Source: Marinobacter pelagius (lineage in GTDB: Bacteria > Pseudomonadota > Gammaproteobacteria > Pseudomonadales > Oleiphilaceae). Taken from it: a stretch of 64,000 nt of DNA. A program made the position numbers and the translations under genes. Below the pieces are notes generated by a model. That model saw only the letters and a list, made by a program, of their open reading frames with translations. It was not told where the DNA came from and did no database searches. Positions 53,164 to 63,112 of the stretch are shown piece by piece (within the stretch, counting starts at the first letter, position 1; each line of letters opens with the position of its first letter). The DNA lies in NCBI RefSeq assembly GCF_900114925.1, contig NZ_FOUR01000008.1, positions 62,001-126,000 of the forward strand, in the 5' to 3' direction.

Positions 53164-53535
53164 TTGTCCGCACACGTCCAAGACAAACGCCGTTTTCAGC
53201 GCATCGAATTCGACGCGCCCTGTGAGCTGCACTGGCAGGATAACGTCTGGCGCACCGAGGTTCTGGATATCTCCATGAGGGGAGTACTGGTGAAGCGGCC
53301 GGAAGGCTGGTCAGCGCCGCTCCGGCAGCCCTGCGAGGTGGTGATTCACCTGGACGATCACTCGGCCGCCATCGTCATGGCGGTGGAGCTGAAGCATGTG
53401 GATGAGCAGCGGCTGGGGTTCAGCTGTCAGTACATTGACCTGGAGAGCGCCACCCACCTCAAGCGCCTGGTGGAATTGAATCTTGGGGATCCGGCGCTGC
53501 TGCAGCGGGAATTCGCCAGGTTGGTGGATAAGTAA
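53164..53535 (+). CDS. PilZ-domain protein, MapZ-like (PA4608 orthologue)
   Basis: A 123-residue single-domain PilZ protein that should bind cyclic-di-GMP. The binding residues appear as R-x-x-x-R in KRRFQRIEF (about 8-16) and D-x-S-x-x-G in LDISMRG. The C-terminus YIDLESATHLKRLVELNLG closely resembles the P. aeruginosa PilZ protein MapZ (PA4608), which binds the chemotaxis methyltransferase CheR1. In both genomes it sits beside radA. The start is TTG at 53164, with AGGAG 8 bp upstream. No chemotaxis gene is nearby. Confidence 0.88.
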   Translation: MSAHVQDKRRFQRIEFDAPCELHWQDNVWRTEVLDISMRGVLVKRPEGWSAPLRQPCEVVIHLDDHSAAIVMAVELKHVDEQRLGFSCQYIDLESATHLKRLVELNLGDPALLQREFARLVDK

Positions 53536-53552
53536 AAACGTGGCCCAAAAAC

Positions 53553-53713
53553 GGGGTCAGATGAAAGCTTTAATCTGACCCCACCCTCATGCACCAAAGC
53601 TTGGACACCTAACTCAGGGGTCTGATGAAAACCTTCATCTGACCCCATCTTCAAGTCACATCCCAGCTTTGAAATCTAACTCCGGGGTCAGAAGAAGGCT
53701 TTCTTCTGACCCC
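53553..53713. repeat. family B palindrome cluster B11-B13
   Basis: Three 30-bp palindromes at 53553-53582, 53617-53646 and 53684-53713, 64 and 67 bp apart. B11 and B12 are the TGAA variant, B13 the AGAA variant. B11 has one base changed in the right half. They fill the convergent gap between the PilZ gene and radA, 17 bp and 10 bp from the stops. Confidence 0.92.
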
Positions 53714-53723
53714 TGCTTCACAC

Positions 53724-55100
53724 CTAAAACTCCTCCAAAGCTGCCAACGCATCACTCAGCTTGGCCACCGGCACCACCTTCATCCCCTCAACCGGCTTGC
53801 GCGGCACATTGGCCTTGGGTACCAGCGCCCGGGTGAAACCATGCTTGGCCGCCTCGTAAATCCGTTCCTGCCCGCTGGGCACCGGCCGAATCTCGCCGGA
53901 GAGCCCGACCTCCCCGAAGATCACCAGATCCTGGGGCAGGGCGCGGTCGCGGAAGGAGGAGACAATGGCTGCCAGAAGCGCCAGGTCGGCACTGGTCTCG
54001 TTGACCTTAACGCCGCCCACCACGTTGACGAATACATCCTGATCCGACACATGCATGCCTCCGTGCCGATGGAGCACAGCCAACAACATGGCCAGCCGGT
54101 TCTGATCCAGGCCCACCGCAACCCTTCGGGGATAGCCGCCCTGGGCCATGTCCACCAGTGCCTGAATTTCCACCAGCATCGGCCGGGTGCCTTCCCAGAC
54201 CACCATGACCACACTGCCGGGCGCGGCCTCCTCGCCCCGGTTCAGGAAGATGGCGCTGGGGTTCTTCACCTCTTTCAGGCCCTGTTCGAGCATGGCGAAC
54301 ACGCCCAGCTCGTTCACCGCGCCGAAGCGGTTCTTGATTCCGCGCAGGGTGCGATACCGGCTGTCGCTGGAGCCTTCCAGCAGGATCGAGCAGTCAATCA
54401 TGTGCTCGAGAACCTTGGGGCCTGCCAGGCTGCCGTCCTTGGTGACGTGCCCCACGAGGAACAGGATGGTGCCGGTCTGCTTGGCAAAGCGGGTCAGGAA
54501 TGCGGCGCTCTCCCGGACCTGTGACACCGAGCCCGGGGCCGACTCGATGTCGGCAACATGCATGACCTGGATACTGTCCACCACCAGGATTTTCGGCTTT
54601 TCCGCCTCGGCCACCTGCATGACCCGCTCGACGCTGGTTTCCGACAGCATCTTCAGATCCCGGGTGGGTAGGCCCAGGCGCTTGGCACGCATGGCTACCT
54701 GCTGCAGGGATTCCTCGCCGGTGACGTAGAGCGCTGGAACGCTCTCGGCCAGGTGACAGACCGCCTGCAGCAGCAAGGTACTCTTGCCGGCGCCGGGGTG
54801 GCCGCCCATGAGTACCGCCGAGCCCTCCACCAGGCCGCCGCCAAGGACCCGATCAAACTCCTGCATGCCGGAGCTGATGCGAGGCTGCTCGGCCAGGCTG
54901 ACCTCGTCCAGGCTCTGGACCTCCGACAGGCTGCCGGCAAAACCCTCGAACCGGGCGCCCCGGGCTCCCTTGGCATTGCTGCTCACGCCGCGCACTTCGC
55001 TGATGGTGTTCCAGGCCTGGCACGCGGTGCACTGGCCCTGCCACTTTGAATAGTCGGCGCCGCACTCGGTGCAGACGTAGGCGGTTTTTGCTTTGGCCAT
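53724..55100 (-). CDS. radA: DNA repair protein RadA
   Basis: A 458-residue RecA-like branch-migration ATPase acting in recombinational repair. The N-terminal zinc ribbon is CTECGADYSKWQGQCTAC (about 10-27). Walker A is GHPGAGKST, and the RadA-specific KNRFG motif is in KNRFGAVNE. The C-terminal Lon-protease-like domain includes GEVGLSGEIRPV. Its start overlaps the ettA stop by one base (TAATG), so the two genes are probably co-transcribed. Confidence 0.97.
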   Translation of the reverse strand: MAKAKTAYVCTECGADYSKWQGQCTACQAWNTISEVRGVSSNAKGARGARFEGFAGSLSEVQSLDEVSLAEQPRISSGMQEFDRVLGGGLVEGSAVLMGGHPGAGKSTLLLQAVCHLAESVPALYVTGEESLQQVAMRAKRLGLPTRDLKMLSETSVERVMQVAEAEKPKILVVDSIQVMHVADIESAPGSVSQVRESAAFLTRFAKQTGTILFLVGHVTKDGSLAGPKVLEHMIDCSILLEGSSDSRYRTLRGIKNRFGAVNELGVFAMLEQGLKEVKNPSAIFLNRGEEAAPGSVVMVVWEGTRPMLVEIQALVDMAQGGYPRRVAVGLDQNRLAMLLAVLHRHGGMHVSDQDVFVNVVGGVKVNETSADLALLAAIVSSFRDRALPQDLVIFGEVGLSGEIRPVPSGQERIYEAAKHGFTRALVPKANVPRKPVEGMKVVPVAKLSDALAALEEF

Positions 55101-56761
55101 TACGCCAACTTCTTGTACTTCATCCGCTTGGGCTGCATCGCGGAATCGCCCTTGCGCTTCTTGAAGTCCTCGTCGTACTCGCTGAAGTTGCCTTCGAAGT
55201 AGACCACCTCACCATCATCCTCGAAGGCGAGGATATGGGTGGCCACCCGGTCCAGGAACCAGCGGTCGTGCGAGATAACCAGGGCGGAGCCCGGGAAGTT
55301 CAGCAGGGCTTCTTCCAGGGCGCGGAGGGTTTCCACGTCCAGGTCGTTGGTGGGCTCGTCCAGCAGCAGCACGTTGCCGCCCTGTTTCAGCAGCTTGGCC
55401 AGGTGCAGGCGGTTACGCTCACCACCGGACAGGTCGCCGACCCGCTTCTGCTGGTCGCTGCCCTTGAAGTTGAAGCGGCCCACATAGGCGCGGGACGGGG
55501 TTTCGTAGTTACCGACCTTGATGATGTCCTGGCCGTCGGAGAGCTCTTCCCAGACGGTCTTGCTGCCGTCCAGGTCACGCATCTGGTCGACGTAGGCGAT
55601 GTCCACTGTCTCACCGAGAGTAATGTCGCCGGAATCGGGTTTGTCAGAACCCGCAATCATCTTGAACAGCGTGGACTTACCGGCACCGTTACCACCGATA
55701 ATGCCGACAATGGCTCCCGGCGGAACGCTGAAGGAGACATCTTCGTACAGCAGGCGGTCGCCGAAGGACTTGCTGATGCCCTCCACCTCGATCACCTTGT
55801 TGCCCAGCCGTGGTCCGGGCGGAATGTACAGCTCGTTGGTCTCGTTGCGCTTCTGGAATTCCTGGGAGCTCATCTCCTCGAAGCGGGCCAGACGGGCCTT
55901 GCTCTTGGACTGGCGGCCCTTGGCATTACTGCGGACCCACTCCAGCTCCTGCTTGATGGCCTTCTGGTGGGAAGCCTCCTGCTTGGCTTCCATCTCCAGA
56001 CGCTTCTCCTTGTTCTCCAGCCACTGGCTGTAGTTGCCCTCGAACGGGATGCCGTGGCCACGGTCCAGTTCCAGGATCCAGCCTGCAACGTTATCCAGGA
56101 AATAGCGGTCGTGGGTGATGGCAACCACGGTGCCTTCGTAGTCGTGCAGGAAGCGCTCCAGCCAGGCGACCGATTCGGCATCCAGGTGGTTGGTGGGCTC
56201 GTCCAGCAGCAGCATGTTCGGGCCGGACAGCAACAGGCGGCACAGGGCCACGCGGCGGCGCTCACCACCGGAAAGAACGCTCACTTTCTGATCCCAGGGC
56301 GGGAGACGCAACGCATCGGCGGCGACTTCCATCTTGCGCTCGATGTCGTGGCCGTCGGTGGCCTGGATGTAAGCCTCCAGTTCGCCCTGTTTCTTGGCCA
56401 GGGCGTCGAAGTCGGCATCCGGCTCGGCATAGGCGGCGTACACCTGGTCCAGTTCCGCCAGGGCGTCATGGACGCCGGAAACCGCTTCATCGACGATTTC
56501 CTTGACGGTCTTGTCTTCGTCCAGCTCCGGCTCCTGGGGCAGGTAGCCGACGTTGATGCCCGGCTGGGGGCGGGCTTCGCCGATGTAATCCTGATCCACG
56601 CCGGCCATAATACGCAGCAGGGTGGATTTACCGGCACCGTTCAGACCCAGTACGCCGATCTTGGCGCCCGGGAAGAAGCTCAGGGAGATGTCCTTGAGGA
56701 TTTCACGCTTGGGCGGAACCACCTTGCCCACGCGGTTCATGGTGTATACGTACTGGGCCAT
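55100..56761 (-). CDS. ettA: energy-dependent translational throttle protein EttA (ABC-F)
   Basis: A 553-residue ABC-F ATPase that binds the ribosomal E site and gates translation by ATP/ADP ratio. The two ATPase domains each have Walker A (GLNGAGKST near residue 40; GGNGAGKST near 357), an LSGGE signature, and DEPTNHLD or DEPTNDLD. The arm and P-site tether linker (about 240-330, Lys/Arg/Gln-rich) is present. The N-terminus AQYVYTMNRVGKVVPPKREIL is specific to EttA rather than Uup or YheS. Confidence 0.95.
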   Translation of the reverse strand: MAQYVYTMNRVGKVVPPKREILKDISLSFFPGAKIGVLGLNGAGKSTLLRIMAGVDQDYIGEARPQPGINVGYLPQEPELDEDKTVKEIVDEAVSGVHDALAELDQVYAAYAEPDADFDALAKKQGELEAYIQATDGHDIERKMEVAADALRLPPWDQKVSVLSGGERRRVALCRLLLSGPNMLLLDEPTNHLDAESVAWLERFLHDYEGTVVAITHDRYFLDNVAGWILELDRGHGIPFEGNYSQWLENKEKRLEMEAKQEASHQKAIKQELEWVRSNAKGRQSKSKARLARFEEMSSQEFQKRNETNELYIPPGPRLGNKVIEVEGISKSFGDRLLYEDVSFSVPPGAIVGIIGGNGAGKSTLFKMIAGSDKPDSGDITLGETVDIAYVDQMRDLDGSKTVWEELSDGQDIIKVGNYETPSRAYVGRFNFKGSDQQKRVGDLSGGERNRLHLAKLLKQGGNVLLLDEPTNDLDVETLRALEEALLNFPGSALVISHDRWFLDRVATHILAFEDDGEVVYFEGNFSEYDEDFKKRKGDSAMQPKRMKYKKLA

Positions 56762-57020
56762 AACTGGCTGTGTCCTCTGTTAAATTCGGAGGTAATAAAA
56801 AGCAACGTGCAGATTAGCCACGTAAGGTAGCGAAACAGGCCCGCTATGGCAATTGACGGAAAACCGAAGATTGCGATGTGACGGTATCTGCGGACGGTTT
56901 AAAGGATGATTTTTCACCCGATTTCAAGATAGAATAGCGGCCCAATTTTTCCGGGCCACCGGCGTTTTGTCTTCTCGGGCAGGGCGCCGGGCCAGCAAAG
57001 CACACAGAGGCAGCACATCC

Positions 57021-58274
57021 ATGTTTAATCGTGATATGAAAATCGCCGGCTACGACGACGAACTCTGGACCGCGATGGAAGAGGAGCGCAAGCGTCAGGA
57101 AGCGCACATCGAGCTGATCGCATCCGAGAACTATACCAGCCCGCGGGTGATGGAAGCCCAAGGCAGTGTGCTGACCAACAAATACGCTGAAGGCTATCCC
57201 GGCAAGCGCTACTACGGTGGCTGCGAGTTTGTCGACAAGGCCGAGGTGCTGGCCATCGAGCGTGCAAAAGAGCTGTTCGGTGCCGCCTACGCCAACGTGC
57301 AGCCGCACTCCGGCTCCCAGGCCAACTCCGCAGTGTTTATGGCCCTGCTCAAGCCGGGCGATACCGTGCTGGGAATGAGCCTGGCTCACGGTGGTCACCT
57401 GACCCACGGTGCCAGCGTCAACTTCTCCGGCAAGATCTACAACGCCGTTCAGTACGGTATCAACAACGAAACCGGCCTGATCGACTACGACGAAGTCGAG
57501 AAACTGGCCGTCGAGCACAAGCCGAAGATGATCATCGCCGGCTTCTCTGCCTACTCCCAGGAGCTGGATTTTGCCCGCTTCCGCGCCATCGCGGACAAGG
57601 TCGGTGCCTACCTGTTCGTGGACATGGCCCACGTGGCCGGTCTGGTTGCCGCTGGTGTTTACCCGGACCCGGTACCCCACGCCCACGTGGTGGCAACTAC
57701 TACCCACAAGACCCTGCGCGGTCCCCGTGGTGGCCTGATCCTCGCCTGTGACGACGAAGACCTGCAGAAGAAGCTGAACTCTGCCGTATTCCCGGGCGGC
57801 CAGGGTGGCCCGCTGATGCACGTGATTGCCGCCAAGGCCGTGTGCTTCAAGGAAGCCATGAGTGACGAGTTCAAGGCCTACCAGCAGCAGGTGGTCAAGA
57901 ACGCCGCTGCCATGGCCGAGGTGTTTATCGAGCGTGGCTATGACGTGGTGTCCGGTGGTACCAAAAACCACCTGTTCCTGGTCAGCCTGATCAAGCAGGA
58001 CATCACCGGTAAGGACGCGGATGCGGCCCTGGGCCGTGCCCATATCACCGTCAACAAGAACGCGGTCCCGAACGATCCGCGTTCCCCGTTCGTCACTTCC
58101 GGTCTGCGGATCGGCACCCCGGCCGTGACCACCCGTGGTTTCGGTGAGTCCGAGTGCCGTGATCTGGCCGGCTGGATGTGCGACATCCTCGACAATCTGG
58201 AAGACGAGGCCGTCAACGCCCGGGTGCGCGAGCAGGTCGAAGCCCTGTGTGCCCGCTTCCCGGTCTACGGCTAA
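57021..58274 (+). CDS. glyA: serine hydroxymethyltransferase
   Basis: A 417-residue PLP enzyme interconverting serine and glycine with tetrahydrofolate, supplying one-carbon units. The PLP lysine is in [16 protein letters not shown], and the N-terminus [18 protein letters not shown] is diagnostic. The ATG at 57021 begins [16 protein letters not shown]. The open frame extends 54 bp upstream but those residues are low complexity. Divergent from ettA over 259 bp; TAGAAT at 56930 is a candidate -10 box. Probably followed in the same unit by nrdR, 69 bp on. Confidence 0.98.
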   Translation: MFNRDMKIAGYDDELWTAMEEERKRQEAHIELIASENYTSPRVMEAQGSVLTNKYAEGYPGKRYYGGCEFVDKAEVLAIERAKELFGAAYANVQPHSGSQANSAVFMALLKPGDTVLGMSLAHGGHLTHGASVNFSGKIYNAVQYGINNETGLIDYDEVEKLAVEHKPKMIIAGFSAYSQELDFARFRAIADKVGAYLFVDMAHVAGLVAAGVYPDPVPHAHVVATTTHKTLRGPRGGLILACDDEDLQKKLNSAVFPGGQGGPLMHVIAAKAVCFKEAMSDEFKAYQQQVVKNAAAMAEVFIERGYDVVSGGTKNHLFLVSLIKQDITGKDADAALGRAHITVNKNAVPNDPRSPFVTSGLRIGTPAVTTRGFGESECRDLAGWMCDILDNLEDEAVNARVREQVEALCARFPVYG

Positions 58275-58343
58275 ACTTCAGGCAAGACCCCGCCGGACCG
58301 GTCAACTGATTGCCGGTCCGGCTCCTCTCCGGAGTTCCCGATT

Positions 58344-58862
58344 ATGCATTGTCCTTTCTGTGGTGAAGCAGATACCAAGGTGATTGACTCTCGGCTGGTG
58401 GCCGAGGGGGATCAGGTGCGCCGCCGCAGGGAGTGCCTGTCCTGCCATGAGCGCTTCACAACCTTTGAAACCGCGGAGCTGGTCATGCCCCGCGTGGTCA
58501 AGCAGGACGGCACCCGTCAGCCCTTTGACGAGGACAAGTTGCGGGCCGGACTCATGAAGGCGCTGGAGAAGCGCCCGGTCAGTATCGAGGAGATTGATGC
58601 GGCCCTGAACCGGATCAAGTACCGCCTGCGGGCCACCGGCGAGCGGGAAGTGAAGTCCATGCAGCTGGGCGAAGAAGTGATGACCGAGCTGCGTCAGCTG
58701 GACAAGGTGGCCTATGTCCGCTTTGCCTCGGTCTACCGGAGTTTTCAGGACATCAACGAGTTCAAGGAAGAGATCGAGCGGTTGTCTGCCAACAACGGCG
58801 AGAATGCCGTGGACGTGGCCAAGGCACTGGCGGACAACCATTCCCGGAAAGGCAAGTCATGA
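58344..58862 (+). CDS. nrdR: transcriptional repressor NrdR
   Basis: A 172-residue repressor of ribonucleotide reductase genes that senses nucleotides. The zinc ribbon has CPFCG (3-7) and CLSCHERF (about 31-38), with the basic RRRRECLSC stretch. The ATP-cone domain (about 49-139) includes the [19 protein letters not shown] motif. It is the first gene of the riboflavin operon and overlaps ribD by 4 bp. No nrd genes are in this window. Confidence 0.96.
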   Translation: MHCPFCGEADTKVIDSRLVAEGDQVRRRRECLSCHERFTTFETAELVMPRVVKQDGTRQPFDEDKLRAGLMKALEKRPVSIEEIDAALNRIKYRLRATGEREVKSMQLGEEVMTELRQLDKVAYVRFASVYRSFQDINEFKEEIERLSANNGENAVDVAKALADNHSRKGKS

Positions 58863-59974
58863 TCGACGTCCGTGACAGGGCGATGATGGCCCGCGCCGTC
58901 CAGCTGGCCTGGCGGGGGCGTTACTCCACCCACCCGAACCCGCGCGTTGGCTGTGTCATTGCCCAGGGTGACCGTATCGTGGGTGAGGGCTGGCACGAGC
59001 GTGCCGGCGAGGCCCACGCCGAGATCCGGGCACTGAGCCAGGCCGGTGCCGAGGCACGGGATGCAACGGCTTACGTGACCCTGGAGCCGTGCAGTCACTT
59101 CGGCCGGACGCCACCCTGTGCCCGTGCGCTGATTGAAGCGGGGGTAACCCGGGTATTTGCGGCGACCAAGGATCCCAACCCGTCGGTTTCCGGGCGCGGT
59201 CTGGACATGCTCCGGGAGGCCGGTATCAAGGTGATTGAGGGTTTGCTGGCGGATGAAGCCGTCCGGTTGAATCCGGGCTTCATGAAACGAATGAATACCG
59301 GTCGCCCCTGGGTGCGCCTGAAGATGGCGGCCAGTCTCGACGGCCGAACTGCCATGGCCTCTGGCGAGAGCCAGTGGATCACCGGCCCGGAGTCAAGGCG
59401 TGATGTCCAGCGCCTGCGGGCCATGAGCGATGCCATCCTGACCGGTGTCGGTACGGTGCTGGCGGATGATCCTTCCATGACCGTGCGTCGGGAGGAATTG
59501 GGCGACATCGGTGATGCCACCGAGCCCTCGCGTCAGCCGCTTCGGGTGATCGCGGACCGGGATGCCCGTACACCGCCTTCGGCCACCATCCTGCGGGGTG
59601 GCAATGTCCAGCTGTTTTGCGCCTCGTCGGCCCTGCCGTCAGCGCCGGCCCAGGATCTCGCGGCACTGGGGATCAGCCTTACCGGTGTGGCTTGGAAGGA
59701 CAACGGTGTGGACGTGGCCGAGCTGCTGGATTCCCTGGGCGAACTGGGGATCAACGAGCTGCTGGTGGAGGCCGGGCCGACCCTGGCCGGAACGTTCATC
59801 AGCGAAAACCTGGTGGATGAACTCTGGCTTTACCAGGCACCGGTATTTCTCGGTAGTACCGGGCGACCGACGGCAAACCTGCCACTGGAAACGATGGCGG
59901 ACAAGGTACAATGGAACGTACTGGACAGGCGCCAGGTTGGAGAGGATCAGCGCCTGATCCTGGCTCCACGCTAA
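58859..59974 (+). CDS. ribD: bifunctional riboflavin deaminase/reductase
   Basis: A 371-residue enzyme performing the deamination and reduction steps after GTP cyclohydrolase. The N-terminal zinc deaminase has HAEIRAL and [12 protein letters not shown] with the metal-binding His and Cys. The C-terminal reductase carries [17 protein letters not shown] and the [14 protein letters not shown] segment. Coupled to nrdR by ATGA overlap. The gene downstream is ribBX with a 65-bp gap and no riboflavin synthase between. Confidence 0.96.
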   Translation: MIDVRDRAMMARAVQLAWRGRYSTHPNPRVGCVIAQGDRIVGEGWHERAGEAHAEIRALSQAGAEARDATAYVTLEPCSHFGRTPPCARALIEAGVTRVFAATKDPNPSVSGRGLDMLREAGIKVIEGLLADEAVRLNPGFMKRMNTGRPWVRLKMAASLDGRTAMASGESQWITGPESRRDVQRLRAMSDAILTGVGTVLADDPSMTVRREELGDIGDATEPSRQPLRVIADRDARTPPSATILRGGNVQLFCASSALPSAPAQDLAALGISLTGVAWKDNGVDVAELLDSLGELGINELLVEAGPTLAGTFISENLVDELWLYQAPVFLGSTGRPTANLPLETMADKVQWNVLDRRQVGEDQRLILAPR

Positions 59975-60039
59975 TTCACTAAATTCATGGCCCGGGCAGG
60001 GTGGATGTCTGCCGGGAAGCCAAAAGGGTGCGACACCGT

Positions 60040-61155
60040 ATGGCACTGAACAGCATTGAAGAAATCATCGAAGATATCCGTCAGGGCAAGATGGTCATCC
60101 TGATGGATGATGAGGACCGGGAAAACGAGGGTGACCTGGTGATGGCGGCCGAGCACTGCACGCCGGAAGCCATCAACTTCATGGCCCGGTTCGGCCGTGG
60201 CCTGATCTGTATGCCCATGACCCGGGATCGCTGCGAGCAGCTGGGCCTGCCCCTCATGGTGCAGCAGAATGCTTCCGGGTTCGGTACCAAGTTCACCCTG
60301 TCTATTGAAGCCCGGGAAGGTGTGACCACCGGCATTTCCGCTGCCGATCGCGCCCGTACCGTGCAGGCTGCGGTGGCGCGGAACGCCAAGGCGTCGGACC
60401 TGGTCCAGCCGGGACATATTTTTCCGCTCATGTCCGATCCCGGTGGTGTGCTCAGCCGTGCCGGCCACACCGAAGCCTCCTGTGACCTGGCCGCGCTGGC
60501 CGGATGCGAGCCGGCCGGTGTGATCTGCGAGATCATGAACGACGACGGCTCCATGGCCCGCCGGGAAGATCTGGAGCGCTTCGCTGAGGAGCACGATCTC
60601 AAGATCGGCACCATCGCCGACCTGATCCATTACCGCACCATGAACGAGCGGACCATCGAGTGCGTTGAGGAAAACGAGCTCGATACCGAATACGGTGTGT
60701 TCAACCTGCGCACCTACCGGGACAACATCCAGGGTGCCACTCACCTGGCCATGGTCATGGGGGATATCACCCCGGAAGAGCCGGCCTTTGTTCGGGTCCA
60801 CATTACTGACACCCTGCGTGACCTGCTGGGTGCGCGCCGGAAGGACTCCCGGAGCTGGCCGTTGCACCATGCCCTGGAGAAGGTCGCCAGTGAGGGCCGT
60901 GGTGTCGTGGTACTGCTCAACAGTGCGGAAGACAGTTACAACCTCGAGGACCGGATTCACGAGTTCTTCGACGAAGGCCAGAAATCTGCCGGCAAGGGCA
61001 GTTCCGGCGTGTATTTTACCGTGGGAACCGGGTCGCAGATCCTGCGTGACATCGGCGTTGGCAAAATGCGCCTGCTGAGCCCGCCCATCAAGTTTTCTGC
61101 CATTTCCGGCTTTGATCTGGAAGTGGTGGAGTACGTTCCCTACACCCCCGAATGA
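60040..61155 (+). CDS. ribB: DHBP synthase fused to a degenerate GTP cyclohydrolase II-like domain (RibBX)
   Basis: A 371-residue protein. The N-terminal half (about 1-205) is complete 3,4-dihydroxy-2-butanone 4-phosphate synthase, with [16 protein letters not shown] and [12 protein letters not shown]. The C-terminal half resembles RibA but lacks the three zinc cysteines of GTP cyclohydrolase II: the region that should read as an R-C-D-C motif is [17 protein letters not shown]. This matches the RibBX variant described in proteobacteria, so this half should not be an active cyclohydrolase. I chose the ATG at 60040 ([10 protein letters not shown]). A separate ribA is expected elsewhere. Confidence 0.93.
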   Translation: MALNSIEEIIEDIRQGKMVILMDDEDRENEGDLVMAAEHCTPEAINFMARFGRGLICMPMTRDRCEQLGLPLMVQQNASGFGTKFTLSIEAREGVTTGISAADRARTVQAAVARNAKASDLVQPGHIFPLMSDPGGVLSRAGHTEASCDLAALAGCEPAGVICEIMNDDGSMARREDLERFAEEHDLKIGTIADLIHYRTMNERTIECVEENELDTEYGVFNLRTYRDNIQGATHLAMVMGDITPEEPAFVRVHITDTLRDLLGARRKDSRSWPLHHALEKVASEGRGVVVLLNSAEDSYNLEDRIHEFFDEGQKSAGKGSSGVYFTVGTGSQILRDIGVGKMRLLSPPIKFSAISGFDLEVVEYVPYTPE

Positions 61156-61202
61156 GAAACCCGGCCGTCCAACAGCCTGGACGGCCAGTGAAGGAGCCAT
61201 CG

Positions 61203-61679
61203 ATGGCAGATATCAAAGTAATTGAAGGTGATTTTACCCAGTGCAGCGGCCGTTACGCCCTGGTGGTGGGTCGTTTTAACGGTTTCGTTGTGGAAAGCCT
61301 GGTTGAGGGTGCGATCGATACCCTGCGCCGGCACGGTATCTCCAACGACGACATCGCCATTATCCGGGTGCCAGGTGCCTATGAAATGCCGCTGGCAGTC
61401 AAGCGCGTGGCCGAGACCAGCGAGTACGACGCCATCATCGCCCTGGGCGCGGTCATCCGCGGTGGCACTCCGCACTTCGAATACGTGGCCGGTGAGGCCT
61501 CCAGTGGTCTGGGCGCGGTCAGCCTGGATACCGATGTACCGGTAACCTTTGGTGTTCTGACCGTCGATTCCATCGAGCAGGCCATCGAGCGCTCCGGCAC
61601 CAAGGCCGGCAACAAGGGTGCTGAAGCGGCCATCACCGCGCTGGAAATGGTCAGCCTGTTCAAGAAGCTGGGTGAGTAA
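61203..61679 (+). CDS. ribH: 6,7-dimethyl-8-ribityllumazine synthase
   Basis: A 158-residue lumazine synthase that condenses the pyrimidine product with dihydroxybutanone phosphate. [17 protein letters not shown] and [10 protein letters not shown] form the substrate pocket, and [14 protein letters not shown] holds the catalytic histidine. The ATG at 61203 has GGAG upstream; the longer open frame adds residues without homology. Its TAA overlaps the nusB ATG by one base. Confidence 0.96.
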   Translation: MADIKVIEGDFTQCSGRYALVVGRFNGFVVESLVEGAIDTLRRHGISNDDIAIIRVPGAYEMPLAVKRVAETSEYDAIIALGAVIRGGTPHFEYVAGEASSGLGAVSLDTDVPVTFGVLTVDSIEQAIERSGTKAGNKGAEAAITALEMVSLFKKLGE

Positions 61680-62155
61680 TGAGCGAAACTGACGGCACCA
61701 CCCCTCAGCAGCCTGCCTCCGGGCAACCCAAGGCCGGCGATCGCCGTCGAGCCCGGGTGCTGGCAATGCAGGGTCTGTATCAGCGTCACTTCAGCAAGAG
61801 TTCGATCTCCGACATCGAAGCCGAGTTCATGGTCGACAACGACATGAGCAAGGTCGACCTGCTGTATTTCCGGGACCTGCTCCGTGGCGTGCACCGTGAG
61901 CAGGGTGAGCTCGACGGTTTGCTGGAACCGTTCCTGGACCGTCCCCTGGCCGAGGTGGACCCCATTGAACTGGCCATCGTCCGTCTGGGTGCCTACGAGC
62001 TCAAGAACCGGCTGGACGTTCCCTACCGGGTCGTGATCAATGAAGGGATCGAGCTGGCCAAACGCTTCGGTGGCACCGAAGGTCACAAATTTGTTAACAG
62101 CATCCTCGACAAGCTTAGCCGCCGTCTTCGCCTGGCCGAGACGCGTCCGCGCTGA
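61679..62155 (+). CDS. nusB: transcription antitermination factor NusB
   Basis: A 158-residue helical protein that joins NusE in boxA-dependent antitermination of rRNA operons. An acidic-polar N-terminal extension (1-20) precedes [19 protein letters not shown]. The family's [41 protein letters not shown] region (seen as motifs HREQGELD and [11 protein letters not shown]) and [13 protein letters not shown] follow. Its neighbours ribH and thiL are the usual ones. Confidence 0.96.
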   Translation: MSETDGTTPQQPASGQPKAGDRRRARVLAMQGLYQRHFSKSSISDIEAEFMVDNDMSKVDLLYFRDLLRGVHREQGELDGLLEPFLDRPLAEVDPIELAIVRLGAYELKNRLDVPYRVVINEGIELAKRFGGTEGHKFVNSILDKLSRRLRLAETRPR

Positions 62156-62158
62156 GAA

Positions 62159-63112
62159 ATGGGTGAGTTTGACCTGATCCGTCGTTATTTCCTGCCGGTC
62201 GCTGAACAGCAGGGACATCCGGACCTGCTGCTGGCTCTGGGAGATGATTGCGCAATCCAGCGCGTTCCGGCGGATCAGGACCTAGTGTTCTCGGTGGACA
62301 CCCAGGTGGAAGGCGTTCACTTCCCGCGAGACTACCAGCCCGAGTACACCGCCTGGCGGGCGCTGGCGGCGGCCGCCAGTGATCTCGCGGCCATGGGCGC
62401 GACCCCGGTCTGTTTTACCCTCGCCCTGACCCTGCCGGAGGCCAATGAAAGCTGGCTCGAAGGATTTGGCAGAGGCCTGGCGCAGGCCGCCTCCCGGTTC
62501 GGGCTGGCCCTGGCTGGTGGCGATACCACCCGCGGCCCGCTGACCATTTCCATACAGGTTCACGGAACGGTTCCGAAAGGGCAGGGGCTGATGCGCTCCG
62601 GCGCGAAGGTCAATGATCTGGTGGCGGTTTCCGGAACCCTGGGCGATGCCGGCGCCGCCCTGGACTATCTTGACGTACCGGAGCCGGATGACGACGAGCG
62701 TGCCCTGCTGGAGCGGTACCATCACCCTCTGCCCAGGTTAGAACTGGGCCTGGCCCTGCGAGGGTTCGCCTCCGCCTGCATTGATATCTCCGATGGCCTG
62801 CGTGCCGATCTTGGTCACATCCTTGAGCGCTCCGGTGTGGGCGCGACACTCAATACGTCTTTGCTGCCGTTATCCGGGCCACTGACGAGGTGTACCGGTG
62901 AGCGTGCTCCACGCCTGGCATTGTCCTCCGGCGACGATTACGAGCTGTGTGTTACTGTCAGTGAGGAACGCTGGGCCAGTCTGCCCGAGGGGATAAAGAA
63001 CCAGTTGACGGTGATCGGGCGTATCGACGGTGGAGAGGGCATCCGCTTTGACGGTGGTGCGGTTGCGAATTCGGGCCCGCAGGGCTTCGATCATTTCGGG
63101 AGTAATTCATGA
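62159..63112 (+). CDS. thiL: thiamine-monophosphate kinase
   Basis: A 317-residue ATP-dependent kinase of the PurM-like superfamily, making thiamine pyrophosphate from thiamine monophosphate. GDDCAI near residue 29 and SVDTQVEGVHF are the metal- and ATP-binding motifs. AAAASDLAAMGATP and GGDTTRGP are characteristic. It overlaps pgpA by 4 bp. Its product is the ligand of the riboswitch that controls thiC at the other end of the window. Confidence 0.95.
   Translation: MGEFDLIRRYFLPVAEQQGHPDLLLALGDDCAIQRVPADQDLVFSVDTQVEGVHFPRDYQPEYTAWRALAAAASDLAAMGATPVCFTLALTLPEANESWLEGFGRGLAQAASRFGLALAGGDTTRGPLTISIQVHGTVPKGQGLMRSGAKVNDLVAVSGTLGDAGAALDYLDVPEPDDDERALLERYHHPLPRLELGLALRGFASACIDISDGLRADLGHILERSGVGATLNTSLLPLSGPLTRCTGERAPRLALSSGDDYELCVTVSEERWASLPEGIKNQLTVIGRIDGGEGIRFDGGAVANSGPQGFDHFGSNS

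Noticed and set aside
55046-56830. Long open frame (594 codons) on the plus strand opposite ettA
   Set aside because: It mirrors the ABC-F gene, which has complete motifs; the plus-strand product is Leu/Gln/Val-rich without homology.
59975-60039. FMN riboswitch before ribBX
   Set aside because: The gap is only 65 bp and shows none of the conserved RFN-element segments.
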